A stretch of 64,000 bases of DNA from Gentiana macrophylla (Eukaryota > Streptophyta > Magnoliopsida > Gentianales > Gentianaceae), in NCBI GenBank assembly GCA_026214975.1, contig CM047809.1:32027977-32091976 (forward strand). Reading direction: 5' to 3'. Both the position numbers and the translations under genes were made by a program. Under the pieces are notes generated by a model that saw only the letters and a program-made list of their open reading frames with translations, was not told where the DNA came from and ran no database searches. This document shows positions 42,480 through 55,474 of the stretch, in pieces; positions within the stretch are counted from its first letter, which is position 1; every line of letters begins with the position of its first letter.

Positions 42480-43870
42480 TTAATAATGCAAATTTTGTTA
42501 ACCAAGTTTGTGTTTTGCATGGAAAGGCGTGCTTTGCAAAGCTATGCAACGCCTACCATTGAACAATTCATTCCTGCTATCATAGTGCCTGAAAATGCTG
42601 CTGAAGTTTATCACCCAAAACCTAATGTCATTCAAATGGTGGAAAACTATTCCACTTTTCATGGTATCTTGAATGAAGATCCTGGCATTCACGTGATTAA
42701 TTTCTTAGAGATCGTTAGTACCGTGAAGCCAGGCCAATTGTTCCCGAGGATAACATTAAGTGAGACTTTTCCCTTTCACTTTGAAAGATAAAGCTAAGCA
42801 ATGGCTTTTCTCTTTAGAGGCTAGATCAATCACGACCTGGGAGGAACTGCTACAAAAGTTCATGAATAAGTACTTCCCTATAGGAAAGACCTTTAAGTCA
42901 CACCAAGATATCTTGGGGTTCAAGCAGCAACTTGGGGAGAGTTTTGATCAAGCTTGGGAACGTTTTAAGGAGTCCATGAGGAAGTGCCCTCATCATGATA
43001 TCCCTCTATGGCTTTTAATGCAAACCTTTTACCATGGATTGAGAGATATGGAGAAGATAAGAGTAGATGCCTCCAGCAATGGAGCGTTTGTTCTTTTATC
43101 TCCCGAGGAGGCACAAGGAAAGATGGAGCAAATAGCAATGAATAGCCAATGGGGAGGTGGTGAAATAGAAACTGTGAAGATGGCCGATAATTTATTTGAG
43201 GAGGATGTATCGCATAAGATCCTACAGACTCTATTGATCATAAATGATAAGGTGGATGGTATGCATAAGAGGATTCAACGAGTGGAGAGTGGAAAAGGGA
43301 CGGAAATGACCAGGCCATTAGAGAATGCGGGTACTAAAGAAGCCAATTACATTGGGAGACAGGGTAATCACTATGATGGTTACAAACCAAATCATGACCA
43401 ACCTGAATTCCGATGGAGTGATCCGAATGAAGGGGTAAAACCACACAACACTTATGTACCTCAGCAAGCTCAAACTTACGATTGGGAAGTTGCACTTGAA
43501 AAGATGAGTAACACAATGTCTGACACTATGAATCAATTAGCAGAATCCATTACTGACTTGGCTACAAACTTTCACCAATACTGTCAAGAGAATGATGCCA
43601 AAGTCACCAACCAAGAAACCTTAGTCCAGAATCTCTCTCATTAAATAGGACAATTAGCTGAACAACTATCAACTAGACCTCCGGGGGGATTTCCGAGCAA
43701 CACTGATAGGAACCCTAGGGATGTGAATGCGATAATGATTAGAAGTGAAAATGAGCTTACTTCACCAATCCCAAAGAATGAGGAAAATATAGAAGATGTT
43801 AGGGATGATGAGAAAGAGCCTGAGGAGGCATTCAGACCATGCTTAGAAAAGCCCCCCGACGAGCAATTAT
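42480..43870 (+). pseudogene. Element A gag
   Basis: The N-terminal part (IEQFIPAIIVPENA, VIQMVENYSTFHGILNEDP) is open to about 42757. A frame change then joins it to a 294-codon frame with LFPFTLKDKAKQWLFSLEAR, WEELLQKFMNKYFP and the AWERFKESMRKCPHH helix, the retrotransposon gag core. A stop at 43642-43644 interrupts IGQLAEQLSTRPPGGFPSNT, typical for Athila gag ends. No zinc knuckle. gag normally packages the element RNA; this copy cannot make it whole. Confidence 0.8.
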
Positions 43871-43929
43871 CCTCCATCTCTACCATTTTAGGGAATAGTG
43901 ATTGCGCCGAAATATCCTCACGAAGTGAG

Positions 43930-45265
43930 GTTGTTAAGGCTGAGAAGCAACAACCATGGTTTAAAGATTATGTGAATTATTTATCAGGGAGATATTTGCC
44001 ACCAGAACTGAACCAGCAGCAAAAGAAGAAGTTCTTTGCGGATCTCAAACACTATTACTGGGATGAACCATATCTTTTAAGCGTTGCTCAGACAACATCT
44101 TTAGAAGATGTGTCACTGGGATGAACCATTTCTTTTTAAGCGTTGCTCATATACTTAAACATTGCCATACTTATGAAGCGGGATGACACTATGGAGGGGA
44201 CAAGACTGCTGCTAAAGTTCTCCAATGTGGTTTCTACTGGCCAAATCTTTACAAAACCGCACACACGAATATGCTAGATCCTCGTCATTCATGCCAAATG
44301 ACGGGCAATATCTCAAGAGAAATGAAATGCCACCGAGGAGTATCCTAGAACCGAAACTCTTTGATGTATGGGGAATTGATTTTGTGGGACCTTTCACTTC
44401 TTCTGTTTCAAACCGCTATATTTTGGTGGCGGTCGACTATGTGTCTAAATGCGTTGAGGCTATTGTTTCACCTACCACTGATGCAAAGGTTGTACTGCGG
44501 TTTTTAAAGAAAAATATCTTCACGAGGTTTGGAATCCCTCGTGTCATCATTAGTGATAATAGGAGCCATTTCTGTAATAAGCCGTTTGAGAAGTTAATGG
44601 CCAAGTATGGGGTGACACATAAGTTAGCTACCGCTTATCATCCTCAAACAAGTGGTCAAGTTGAGGTCATGAACCGAGAGATTAAGCGCATCCTGGAAAA
44701 AACTGTGAACCCAACAAGGAAAGATTGGTCGTTGAAGTTAGATGACGCTTTATGGGCTTATTGGACTGCGTATTAGACTTTCATAGTTATGTCCCCGTAC
44801 CAGATTGTTTTTGGGAAAGCATGTCATCTACCGGTTGAACTTGAGCACCATGCCTTATGGGCTACTCGTATGTTGAATTTAGATGAAAGTTTAGCCGGAG
44901 AAAACAGATTGTTGGAATTAACTCGCCTAGAAGGGTTTCGCATTGAAGCTTACGAGAATGCTCGAATCTATAAAGCGCGCACAAAGAGATTTCATGATAA
45001 AAAGATCCTTGACCGCACCTTTAAAGTGGGTGATTTGGTTCTTGTTTACAATTCGCGCTTGAAAATCTTCCCGGGCAAGTTAAAATCAAGATGGTTTGGT
45101 CCTTATAAAGTGAGTAAAGTATTTCCTTCCGGAGCTGTAGAGGTAAGTCACTTGGATGATCGAAAGACTTTTGTGGTGAATGGCCACAAATTAAAGCATT
45201 ACCTCGGGAATCAATTTGATAGGGAGGAAGAAGTATTTACTCTTGGCAATCCTAGTTACAACTAG
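43930..45265 (+). pseudogene. Element A integrase
   Basis: After gag the frame jumps to WFKDYVNYLSGRYLPPELNQ, which in relatives lies after RNase H, so protease, RT and RNase H are deleted at about 43870-43930. A damaged zinc-binding region follows (44150-44320), then the core with [23 protein letters not shown] (Arg where relatives have Gly) and [14 protein letters not shown], giving the D-D-E triad. A stop at 44774 splits off the C-terminal part (44789-45265: [35 protein letters not shown]). Confidence 0.8.
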
Positions 45266-45627
45266 ATCATCGTGGAACTGAGCCAAGCTGACGACTATAA
45301 CCTCAGTACTATTTCTTAAAACTATATTTTAGGTTTATTTTTGTTTTTACTTTTAATAAAGTAGCATGAGACTGTTAAGGTTTTTTTCATCTCGCCATGT
45401 TCCGATTCTAAGTTTGGAATAAACAAGGTTTTTTTCTTGATAGCCGCCATGTGAGTTTTGTAGTTTTTAACTCTTTGGTTTCCCTTGTCATTGGTTGTAT
45501 GAAATAATGTGGCTTAATTTGTTTTTGGATAATCTATATCTACTTACTGCCACGTTATTTTATAGCTTCCCTTGACATGTTATTCACGGTTTCGTGGAGT
45601 TTCTGTTTGGTTTGCTTAAACAGGTAT

Positions 45628-47144
45628 TGTCACGGATTTTATTAACTCAAAACAAACAAGTAATAATCCGGTTAACCTCAAGTATAAGGATCGTAGTAAT
45701 AGTGGTTAATTCCGGGTCGATCTTACGGGGAACTAAACAATTGTGATTCCTAGTTTTTGTCTAACCTAAACTATGTCACGAAACTAATCTAAACAGCGAA
45801 TAAAACAGAACAAAACCGAGAATAAAACTAGACAGAGGATATAATCCAAAGCTAGGAAGAATACGGGTTGCGAACCTTTAACTAAGCTAATCTAGGATGC
45901 AAATAAAAGTAAACTAACTAAGCAAATTCAAGTTTTTAAGGATTTAAATTAAATGTATAACGAACAAACGAGGATTGATCCACCTATCCAACAAGCATTG
46001 ATTTCCTATCTCGATTACATTGTGGTTTTTATCTAAGTTGTGATTCACCTTATCTAAATATGAACCCTAATTCCTTAGAAAGTTCATTTATTAATCCATT
46101 ATCTTCCAATGCAAGATTAACGCGTTTTCTAACCAAAGGTGTAAACTTTATGTTTATAATCTAGCAATTAAACCTATTAACTTCCGTTAAGATAGATTCA
46201 AATACTATTCCTATTCATGGTGATCTAAGGTTTATAAAGATTTCCATCAACAATAAACAATCGACACATGCATATCTTCCGATATAAGAGCAATTAAACA
46301 TAGTAAACATGAATAAAGAAACAACCTTTAATAAAAACTCACAGTATAATCGATGAAAACGAAATCAACAGTTGTTGGATGGCTTCACAATACTCGTTTG
46401 ATGAAGCTTTTAGCTTCGAACATCCTCAAGAACTCAAAATTGCGAAACAATTGCATAAAAAGTAGCTAATTTAATCTAGATCTAAAGTGCATAAAGTCGA
46501 ATAAAAGGAAGAAAACGCAGCTAAAAGCCGCCCTAGGTTTAGGGTTTCAATAATGTGTGTATGGTATCTCATATGTGGAGAAAACAATTGCTATATATAT
46601 AGAGTTTAAGGTCGGTTCAAAGAAAGTCGGTCGACGGACGCCAAATCCGCTCTTGTGAACGCCGTCCAAATAGATCTGGATCGCTTTCAGGCGCCCGTTA
46701 AATAAATGCGTCCAAACTCTCAGATCAAAATCACACCACCGACGCCCGTCTGCTTTATCAAACGCCCGTCCACTCTGGGCGGGACTCGACGCTGTTCGGG
46801 ATGATCGAATTTTGATTTCTTGATCTTTATCTCTTTTTCTCTATCTCATTCCTTCATTATCTCTTTTATCATCAATTAGCTCGAACTTAATCAACTTTTT
46901 ATCATCTTTTGAGCCTCAAACATGTATCTATAACACATAAAAACATCGGAAAATGTAATAATGTCCAAATAATCATAAAATCATATTAAAAACACCAAAA
47001 TCAACCAATTTTGCGAATAACTTATTTAAAACCTCATTTACTCAATATATCATTAAACACTCGTTTCTTATGCAAATTAGTAAAAATACGGGGGAAAATA
47101 CCATAGAATATAGCGTTATAAATCGTATAAATTCACCCTTAACA
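45628..47144 (-). repeat. 3' LTR of element B
   Basis: 1517 bp. The polypurine tract, complement of ACTCCCCCACACTTAAG, adjoins at 47145-47161. A TATA box on the - strand lies at about 46591-46604, with the GC-palindrome cluster (46625-46800) on its upstream side. Confidence 0.92.
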
Positions 47145-48598
47145 ACTCCCCCACACTTAAGCTTTTGCTCGTCCCGAGCAAAACAAAACGAAAATTAAGG
47201 CTCCAGACAAAAAACAGACATCTAAGACAATATAGCATAGATCAATAAATCAGAGGTTCACCAGTGTGTGTGTGCAAAGCCATAGAAAACTTCCACTCAA
47301 TCCAAACTTGAGAAACTCAAAGCAAAACTAGCTAATACCCCCTCGTAGACTAGCGATAAATGACACTCATAAGACGTACCCTACAAACGTGACATATCCC
47401 GAAAAAGATGATAGAACATATCTAGGGCCTTTCTGAAATACTCAGAGGATAATCCCTACAGCATATCTATCAGTTTATACTGGGGATAAGATAGACGATA
47501 ACTTAGTCTTTTATTCATTTCATACCAATTCTTTAGTTGATTTAACTATTTCACTTTTAAAACACACATCAGAATGAGCTATTGCCCTGTCATAGCAGAA
47601 TAGGATATTCGAGATATACCCTACCTTACTCAAATCATAAGGCAGCTTCTTCCGACTGTCGTGAGCTTTTAGTCATCATAGTGGTATAGGACATACGTGG
47701 TATACCCTATCGCACTCAAATCATCGACTAGCTTTCGACACACCCAATTAATTCTTCATATTCAACCTTTTCATTTGACAATAAGTTACGTGTTACTTAT
47801 CACATTCAAACTTTAGATATTCACAGTATAACATACTTCGGATCTAAATACAAACTATCATAAATCTCAAGATATATACGTAGCACTAAGCACACGACTT
47901 ATAAGAAAATCAAAAACCACTAATCAAAAGGGGTATAACTTTATAAATTAGCTCATCATTCACTATGGCTCGTGAAAAATAGATCTCAGGTGAAACAACT
48001 AACTTATCAAACATATGATATATAGCTTGGATGACTATAAAAATAACGAACATCGAATTGAATTGCCTACTCGGGACAAAACAAAAACAAAAATGTCGAA
48101 ATTTTTTGAAAATTCTAGCTCATTTTGCATAGAAACGTAATGAATGTAAGAAAACGTATAGATACATATCAAATCATTCCCTCCCCCACACTTAAAGATC
48201 AACATGTCCTTATGTTGTGCAGAATAAAAGAAAAGGTAAAAGACTTAGCTGATTTCAACCGATACTCGAAACGTCGGTCAGGCCGGAGCCTACATAGTGA
48301 CACTTAGAACTCGTAATCTTACAATGTAGCTCGACAAAAACCGCTAGAATTATACCTGCACGACTTGACAAACACGGAAACATCTCGGGGAAAACGGGGA
48401 ATGATACCAGAATGAAAAGAGATAATAAAAACGAGTAATACCAAAAGATAAAGCATTAAATACATCCACCAGTTGAAATAAAGTATGAAAGAAAGTCATC
48501 GGCGCCTTATGGCTTACACGATCCATCGGAAATAATAAATAGTAGCTAAATACGAAATACAATGAATCACGTAATCAAAAGTAGCGCGAAATATACAA
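47145..48598 (-). other. Element B 3' untranslated region
   Basis: No gene. Words such as TTTGAGTGCG.TAGGG and the phrase around GTGGTATAGGACAT (47680) recur in element C near 63415-63480, showing that B and C belong to one lineage. Confidence 0.6.
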
Positions 48599-50131
48599 TC
48601 ACGATGATCTAGGGCAAATCAAAATCGAAAAATAGACAAATAAAATCATGATCGCCCGGGCCGGAGAATCATCAGCCGGAGGATCAGAAGAGGGTCCAGA
48701 TGGTGGTGCTGTAGTCCTATCTACGGAGTCAGGCTGCTCCTCATCGGACGACTCAGACTCGTGAATAACATCCGCAATGGCCTGCTCAATCTCATCGGAA
48801 TAATGGTAATCAATGATGCTCGGACTGAAGATTCTGTCATCCCTTGGCCGCCGGCCTTCACCGATACACTGCAGAATCGTCAAAATGTTGTTTTGAGAAG
48901 TCCGAATATCCTCAATCCAGTTCCTTACACTGTTGGCCATACTCAACCTCATCCAGACTGAGGGAGATAAAGTAGGAAGTGAGGATGCGCGAGGCGGTGC
49001 TGATGACGAACCAGGCTCCTGCGGTGCCCTCGACTCAGACTGACCCGAAGACTTACCCTTCTCTCTCTGTATAGGCCTCGGATTCTTCGGTTTATGATCT
49101 GCTCCATACTCAAGCACACCGGCATCCAGACATAGACTGTGAATCAAGTGAGGGATAATCAGGCAACGAGTATAGATCTTTTGATTAATAGCCACCTCAT
49201 CGTATAATTCCTGTCCCACATTCACGTTCAGGCCAAAAGTCAACGCATATAGCATGCCTAGGTCACCAATATGAAAGTGTGTCAAGTTGTTCTTAGGCAA
49301 CAACCGACTCTGGATAAACCTACACTGGACTTTCCAATCCTCCGTCCAGGTAGTGGTGACTAACTCTTTCCGGTCTCCACCCGGCCTCAACGTCCACGCT
49401 ACATCCTGGCAGACTCTCAAACGTAACTCCTCCAAAGGGTCTTGCCCCAAACTCTGTCTATGAACAATCTCCTCCTTATAATCCCGTCCCTCGAAAGTTG
49501 CCAACCCATACTTCTGATTGATCACATCCGGCTTAAAAGGAACTTGTACCCCTCGAACCATAACTACTCCCGCCTCCAAATCGGTTTCCGAACAATTAGC
49601 ATAAAACTCCCGAACCAAGGAACCATTGACCGGGGTAGTCGGGATCGTCATCAGGGCTTCCCATTTCCGGTCCTTCAATAATTTGACAAACCCCGGATCT
49701 ACCTTAGCTTCCAATGTAGCTCTCTCTATCAACATAGTCCTCGAGAAATAGTGCTTGGTGTACGCATCGTGGGCCCTAGGGTTCACGAATCTACGAGGCA
49801 TAGGCATAGGGGGTACGGTTTTGGCTTTCTTCCTAGGTTGTGCAGCCCTAGTTTCCACCGGTTCCTCTTCCCGAGGAGCATCCATAGCCTCCTCAACCCT
49901 AGACGAAACTCCACCTTTCTGAGCTCTAGGCATCCTCACCAAGGGAATATCATCGTCTGTCTCGGACTCCGAGGTTGGTTCATCCCTCAAAGTAGTCCTA
50001 GTTTGGGTGGCCCTATGGGGTTGTTCTCGAATGCTAACACCCCGGTTAGGATCAAACTCTTTACGTTTCTTTCCGGCATCCCTAGCCACTTCCTTACCAT
50101 GTCTCTTCACTACTCCCTTCTTATGAACCAT
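48599..50131 (-). CDS. Element B extra ORF, plant transposon protein-like
   Basis: An unbroken 510-codon frame between integrase and the 3' LTR. Residues 1-115 are basic and low-complexity with Arg/Lys patches. The middle (about 120-330) has LVREFYANC, MVRGVQVPFKPDVIN, WTEDWKVQCRFIQSRLLPKN, LGMLYALTFGLNVNVG and LIIPHLIHSLCLDAGV, matching the 'putative plant transposon protein' domain found in many plant gypsy elements. The rest is acidic and Pro/Ser-rich and ends in a hydrophobic stretch IMILFVYFSILI. The slot is where other Athila elements carry an env-like gene, but there is no signal peptide. Its biochemical role is not known to me. It is intact, while gag and integrase are broken. Confidence 0.75.
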   Translation of the reverse strand: MVHKKGVVKRHGKEVARDAGKKRKEFDPNRGVSIREQPHRATQTRTTLRDEPTSESETDDDIPLVRMPRAQKGGVSSRVEEAMDAPREEEPVETRAAQPRKKAKTVPPMPMPRRFVNPRAHDAYTKHYFSRTMLIERATLEAKVDPGFVKLLKDRKWEALMTIPTTPVNGSLVREFYANCSETDLEAGVVMVRGVQVPFKPDVINQKYGLATFEGRDYKEEIVHRQSLGQDPLEELRLRVCQDVAWTLRPGGDRKELVTTTWTEDWKVQCRFIQSRLLPKNNLTHFHIGDLGMLYALTFGLNVNVGQELYDEVAINQKIYTRCLIIPHLIHSLCLDAGVLEYGADHKPKNPRPIQREKGKSSGQSESRAPQEPGSSSAPPRASSLPTLSPSVWMRLSMANSVRNWIEDIRTSQNNILTILQCIGEGRRPRDDRIFSPSIIDYHYSDEIEQAIADVIHESESSDEEQPDSVDRTTAPPSGPSSDPPADDSPARAIMILFVYFSILICPRSS

Positions 50132-50699
50132 AATTCAAGCCTAGACTACACGAAAGCAATCCCAATTCACAACAAGTTACCCGTTTAACATCCAAAGCGG
50201 GATTTCAAGACAACTAAACCACAACCACAACCATAATCATCATCAAACAACCCATTCATCACCCATCACAACACCATATCACCATAACAGAGCAGAAAGA
50301 ACACAAAACCAGAAAAAAACGAATTAAGGGAATATCCAAGTGAACGAGCCGACCCAAAGATCGAACTCACAAAAACGTGAATAAAATCCAGAAAAGTTGT
50401 TACTAACTTACCAAGTAGGGTGAGTAGATGCTGATCGAGATGAAGATTAGTCCAAACAACACCAAATTGGCTCCCAAAATCGGATTTTTTTCCCAAAAAG
50501 TCGGACTGCAAAGGGTCCTGATTCTCCAAAAAGATGGTGTGTTGGGGAATTTGGCTTTGAAAATCAAAGAGAAGGATCAAAAGCGGCCTATAGCACTTTG
50601 AATCGCTCGAAATGGTTTAGAATTGAAGATTTTAGGCCAAAAGGAGGGAGAGGAAACGGTTTCCGTGTTTTAAAACTCAGAAAAGTGGGAGTTCAATGA

Positions 50700-50935
50700 C
50701 GCAGGGGGTATATATAGACAGACTTTGGACGCTCGTCCAACTCAGTGGACGGGCGTCCACTGGGAAATTAGATGAACTGGACGGGCGTCCTGATATTCAG
50801 ACGCTCGTCCAAACTGCTAAATCAAAGACAGGATTGGAGGGAATATATCAGACGGGCGTCCAGGCATAGTGGACGCTCGTCCAATAATTGGTCAAGGCGG
50901 ACGGGCGTCCAGACTTCTGGACGGGCGTCCAAGGT
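50700..50935 (-). promoter_or_regulatory. GC-palindrome array plus TATA box upstream of the extra ORF
   Basis: Eight copies of GGACG(GG/CT)CGTCC start at about 50727, 50747, 50779, 50800, 50850, 50871, 50899 and 50919. Next to the array, on the - strand side toward the extra ORF, lies CTATATATACCCC (complement of 50705-50718), about 580 bp before the ORF start. The LTR has the same order of array then TATA, so this is a candidate internal promoter. Confidence 0.5.
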
Positions 50936-51783
50936 CGAATAATGCAAAAATTATGAAATTTCACACAATTTTAAACTCAAACTTGCACTTTCTTATTAAA
51001 CTTAATTAAAACTTCAAAAATACAAATAGAAATCAACGAAGTACATAAAAGTACTAGAAAACAAGTAAAAACAAAATAGAAAACAGATAGAAAGCGTTGG
51101 GTTGCCTCCTTTGGCGCTTTTGTTTTACGTCGTTTGCTCGACGAAACAACCTAAAACGCTAGTCATCGTAAATGGCCGACCAATCTATCACTCGAATGAG
51201 ACGGCGGAGCATGTCAATCGCCGGAGGGAAGTCATACTCATCTTGCAAACCCCAATCCTCACCATCTACATCAACACCTCGAAAATGTTCGACTTGGCAA
51301 AGACCTTCATCTAAATCACAACATCGGATCATTGAGGATTGTGTACGGACGTCCTAGAGCCTCCTGTAACTCCTCAGTAGTGAAGTCTCCACCTCCCGAA
51401 CAGCGGGGAACAATAAGAACATAGGTGACAGTCTTGACGCGGGTACTAATGTCAAAGTCTACGTGCAAAATGATAGTCCCTCCCGGTCCGTCATCTACAG
51501 TAATAAGTGGGATCCTCCTGGAAAAGGTAACTCCTCTGGTAGAACTCCGAAATCCATATCTAGAAAGCACAACTAAGCGATGGATATAAACAAAACTTAA
51601 TAAGGCTAAAAACTTAGTAAACTGAAATACTAAAACTTAAATACTAAAACTACAAAAGCAAAACAAAACAACTAAAACTAACGATATCTAGGTTGCCTCC
51701 TAGTAGCGCTTTTGGTTAATGTCGTTAGCTCGACACCATTTGAGCTCAGCCTGGATCAGGCCATTTGACTTTTCTGCCAGCCA
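50936..51783 (-). other. Element B spacer between integrase and extra ORF
   Basis: The phrase GGGTTGCCTCCTTTGGCGCT (51099) recurs as GGTTGCCTCCTAGTAGCGCT (51689), a two-copy repeat common in plant gypsy 3' regions. An 84-codon open frame at 51316-51570 has no recognised domain. Confidence 0.5.
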
Positions 51784-53168
51784 CTACCTCGTCCAGACTT
51801 TGATCAGTATTCGGCTGCAGAAACAGCACTTAACACATGGGGTAAAACCTTTAATAGCTTTCCAAACACGCTTAAACTTCCCCATGGTTGACTTCTTCAA
51901 TCTCTGAGCCTCCTGATGACGTTTCAGCTGACACTCCCTCTCAAACTCTTCCATATCCCAACTACCTGCTAGAACTTCTTCAGATTGACCACTACCGCCA
52001 TCCTCTGAAAACAGGTCGGGTGAAAACTCATCGAATTCTTCGACTTCCGTAGCACCACACCCCAGGATATCGAGGAAACGGACAATCAAAGGTTTCTTTT
52101 TAGGCTCACCAATATAGTGCTTGCACCTTTGACCATTCACTCGAAACGGTTTACCGCTATAACCACGAAGTTCTAGAACGCCTCCAGGAATGGTTTGGAG
52201 AATCTCGAAGGGACAGGACCAACGTGTCCTCAACTTTCCAGGAAACAAATGTAACCTAGAATTGTATAGAAGAACTTGTTCTCCGACGTGGAATTCTCTC
52301 TTCTTAATCTTAGCATCGTGGAGTAGCTTCATCTTATCTTTACTAATCCTGGCACTTTCATAGGCCTGGAGTCTGAATTCGTCTAATTCATGCAACTGTT
52401 GCAGTCGATGTTTTCCACAAGATTGGGAATCAAAGTTCAGAAACTTTATAGCCCAATAAGCTCTATGCTTTAACTCGACCGGCAGATGACATGGCTTTCC
52501 ATAAACCATTTGATATGGAGATGTACCCATAGGAGTCTTATAGGCAGTTCGATACGGCCATAGTACATCATCCAGTTTGAGACTCTAGTCCTTTCTATGA
52601 CTGTTAACTGTTTTCTCCAGGATCTTCTTAATACTTTGGTTGCTTCTTTCAACCTGACCACTAGTCATCGGATGATATGGTGTGCCGCCTCTTGTAGCGA
52701 AACACCATACTTTTCAAGAACTTTCTCTAGGGGTCGGTTGCAGAAATGCGTCCCTTCATCACTGATCAAGGCACGTGGACATCCAAACCTCACGAAGATG
52801 TTTTTCTTAAGAAATTTCATTACCGTCTTATGATCATTTTGAGGAGTGGCTTGAGCCTCTACCCATTTTGACACGTAATCCACGCAGACTAAGATGTATT
52901 TGTTACCGTAGGATGATGGGAATGGTCCCATAAAATCGATACCCCATACATCAAAGACCTCGCATTCTAGGATGGGTTTCAAAGGCATGTCAAAACGCCT
53001 TGTTAAAGTTCCGGTTCTTTGACACCTATCACAAGCTCTACAGAAAGCTTCTGTGTCCTTAAAGATCGTGGGCCAATAGAAACCGGATTGGAAGATCTTA
53101 GCAACGGTTTTCCAAGGACCAAAGTGACCTCCAGTGGGTCCACTGTGGCCTTGGCTCAATGATATCAC
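51784..53168 (-). pseudogene. Element B integrase
   Basis: The zinc-binding start ([15 protein letters not shown], then [11 protein letters not shown]) and core ([31 protein letters not shown]) are open from 53168 to 52665. A frame change near 52670 precedes the third acidic residue in TSGQVER. The C-terminal part resumes at 52530 (GTSPYQMVYGKPCHLPVELK, FPGKLRTRW) and ends at 51784 with an acidic tail. The D-D-E residues are all encoded, but in separate frames. Confidence 0.8.
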
Positions 53169-53208
53169 GCTGCTCAGTTTCGGAACACATCTTCTAAGCA
53201 GACCATCT

Positions 53209-55151
53209 TTACTGAGATCTTAAAAGATAAGGTTCATCCCAAACGAAAGATTTCAAATCAGAGAAGAACTTTTTCTTCTCCTGATAGGACATTTCCGGAT
53301 CGAGATATCGGGCATGAAGGTAATTTACAATGGAAGAATACCATGGAACATCGGGAGGACAACCGTCAATAAGCATAATGTTCTCTAGAGGAAAGTAAAG
53401 ATCTATATCATCTGGGACATCCTTTTCCTCACTTAACATTCTTGAAACGTGATCAGCCACTACGTTTTCACTGCCCTTTTTGTCCTTAATTTGAACGTCA
53501 AACTCTTGTAGGGTCAGTATCCAACGTAGTAGGCACGGTTTAGCCTCTTTCTTGGTCATCAGATATCGCAGCAAGCGTGTGATCACCCACACAACTACTT
53601 GAGCTCCTAACAAGTAACTACGAAACTTGTCCATAGCAAAGACTACGGCCAATAATTCTTTTTCAGTGGTCGTGTAGCGTAATAGATAGGCTAGAATTTC
53701 CCGTTAAGCCTTTGTCATAAGACCGCACCAACAGCATAGTTTGATGCGTCGCACATAAGCTCAAAAGGTAAGTTTCAGTAAGGCGATATAAGAATTGGAG
53801 CAGTTATTAAACGATTTTTGAGCTCCTCAAACGCTTGCTTGCAGTTTTCATTGAAATTGAACTCAACGTCCTCCTTAAGTAAAGTAGACAGGGGCTTGGC
53901 AATCTTGGAGAAATCTTGAATGAATCTTCTATAGAAACCAACATGTCCAAGAAAACCTCTCACTTCACGCACATTCTTGGGATAGCTCATCTTCTCTATA
54001 GCTTCTACTTTTGCCCTGTCAACTTCTATACCTTTGGCGGAGATTTTGTGGCCAAGAACTATGCCCTCATCTACCATGAAATGGCATTTTTCCCAATTAA
54101 GCACTAAGTTCTTTTCCACGCATCTGGACAACACTTGATCAAGGTTGTCAAGACAATCATCAAAAGACTGACCAAAAACCGAAAAATCGTCCATAAAGAT
54201 CTTCATACACTTTTCTACGAGCCCGTCAAAGATGGCCAGCATACATCTCTGAAATGTAGCTGGGGCATTGCAGAGACCAAATGTCATTCGCCTGTAAGCG
54301 AATGTACCATAAGGGCAGGTGAAAGTGGTCTTTTCCTGGTCAGCTGGATCAATGGGTATTTGGAAGTATCCTGAATATCCATCCAAGAAGCAGTAGAATG
54401 CGTGCCCCGCCAGACGCTCAAGCATCTGATCAATGAATGGAAGGGGAAAGTGATCTTTCATTGTGACCTCATTGAGCTTTCTATAGTCGATACAGACTCT
54501 ATAACCAGTAACGAGCCTCAATGCTATTTCTTCTCCCTTCTCATTCTTCTCAATCGTAATTCCACCTTTCTTGGGAACTACCTGAGTCGGGGAAACCCAT
54601 TCACTATCCGCGATGGCATAAATGATTCCCATGTCCAGAAGTTTGATAATTTCTTTCTTAACCACCTCTTGCATATGAGGGTTGAGCCTCCTCTGGGGCT
54701 GTCTAACACATTTAGCACCCTCATTAGTCTTGATCTTATGCATACAGATGTCAGGAGATATCCCTCTGATATCTCCTACTTGCCAGCCAAAAGCTTTTTC
54801 ATTTTTCTTCAGGACGTTGATCAATTTCATCTCTTCTATACGAGACAGCTTGGCGGATATGATTAACGGAAGCTTGTCGCCTTCTCTTAAAAACACATAC
54901 TTTAGATGTTTGGGCAACGACTTCAGAACCAAATCAGCAGGGGGGTCTTCCAAACTTGACTTAAGATCTCCACCTTTCAACTCAACATCACTGAGTTTAC
55001 TCAGTGGTCCCACCGCCTCAACTTCTCCTCTCAACAGTTCTTCCTCAAAATCAGCTGCTAATTGATCTAGATTGACCACACCATGAGTATTTAGATTATC
55101 GACCAATCGCTCATATTCAAATTTTCTACAAATTGTGACTTGCTTATCCAT
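53209..55151 (-). pseudogene. Element B reverse transcriptase and RNase H
   Basis: A 458-codon RT frame (55151-53775) carries SPTQVVPKKGG, RVCIDYRKLNEVT, FCFLDGYSGYFQI-type fingers/palm and the catalytic IFMDDFSVFG; it looks undamaged. The following RNase H is broken: MCDASNYAVGA and the next segments lie in shifted frames at 53770-53655, and 53652-53209 resumes with VVFAMDKFRSYLLG, where the usual YTDH is VITR, before ENVVADHVSRM and the start of integrase. Confidence 0.85.
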
Positions 55152-55474
55152 ATAACGGTGAAATCATCTCGTCATATAATCAATGGAAAAGCCGTTGGAA
55201 GGCCGTAGGGTACTTGAATGGACTTTAAGACATTGTAACTCACCTCTTGATCACCAACTCGGATAGTCACTTGCCCACCATCACAATCGATGAGGGCTCT
55301 AGTCAGAGATAAGAAAGGTCTTCCAAGAATCGGGGACGTTTTCATCTTTCTCCATATCTAAAACATACCAATCGACCGGAAGGTAAATCTATCAATCTGA
55401 ACCAAAACGTCTTTCAGATCCCTGAAGCTTTCTTAGAGGATCTATCAGTAATTGTAAACTCATAGTAGTGGGTT

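Noticed and set aside
49751..50188. 145-codon + strand open frame
   Set aside because: Antisense to the GC-richer N-terminal part of the element B extra ORF, with no domain motifs.
54402..55065. Two + strand open frames of 154 and 127 codons
   Set aside because: Both are antisense to the intact reverse transcriptase frame on the - strand.
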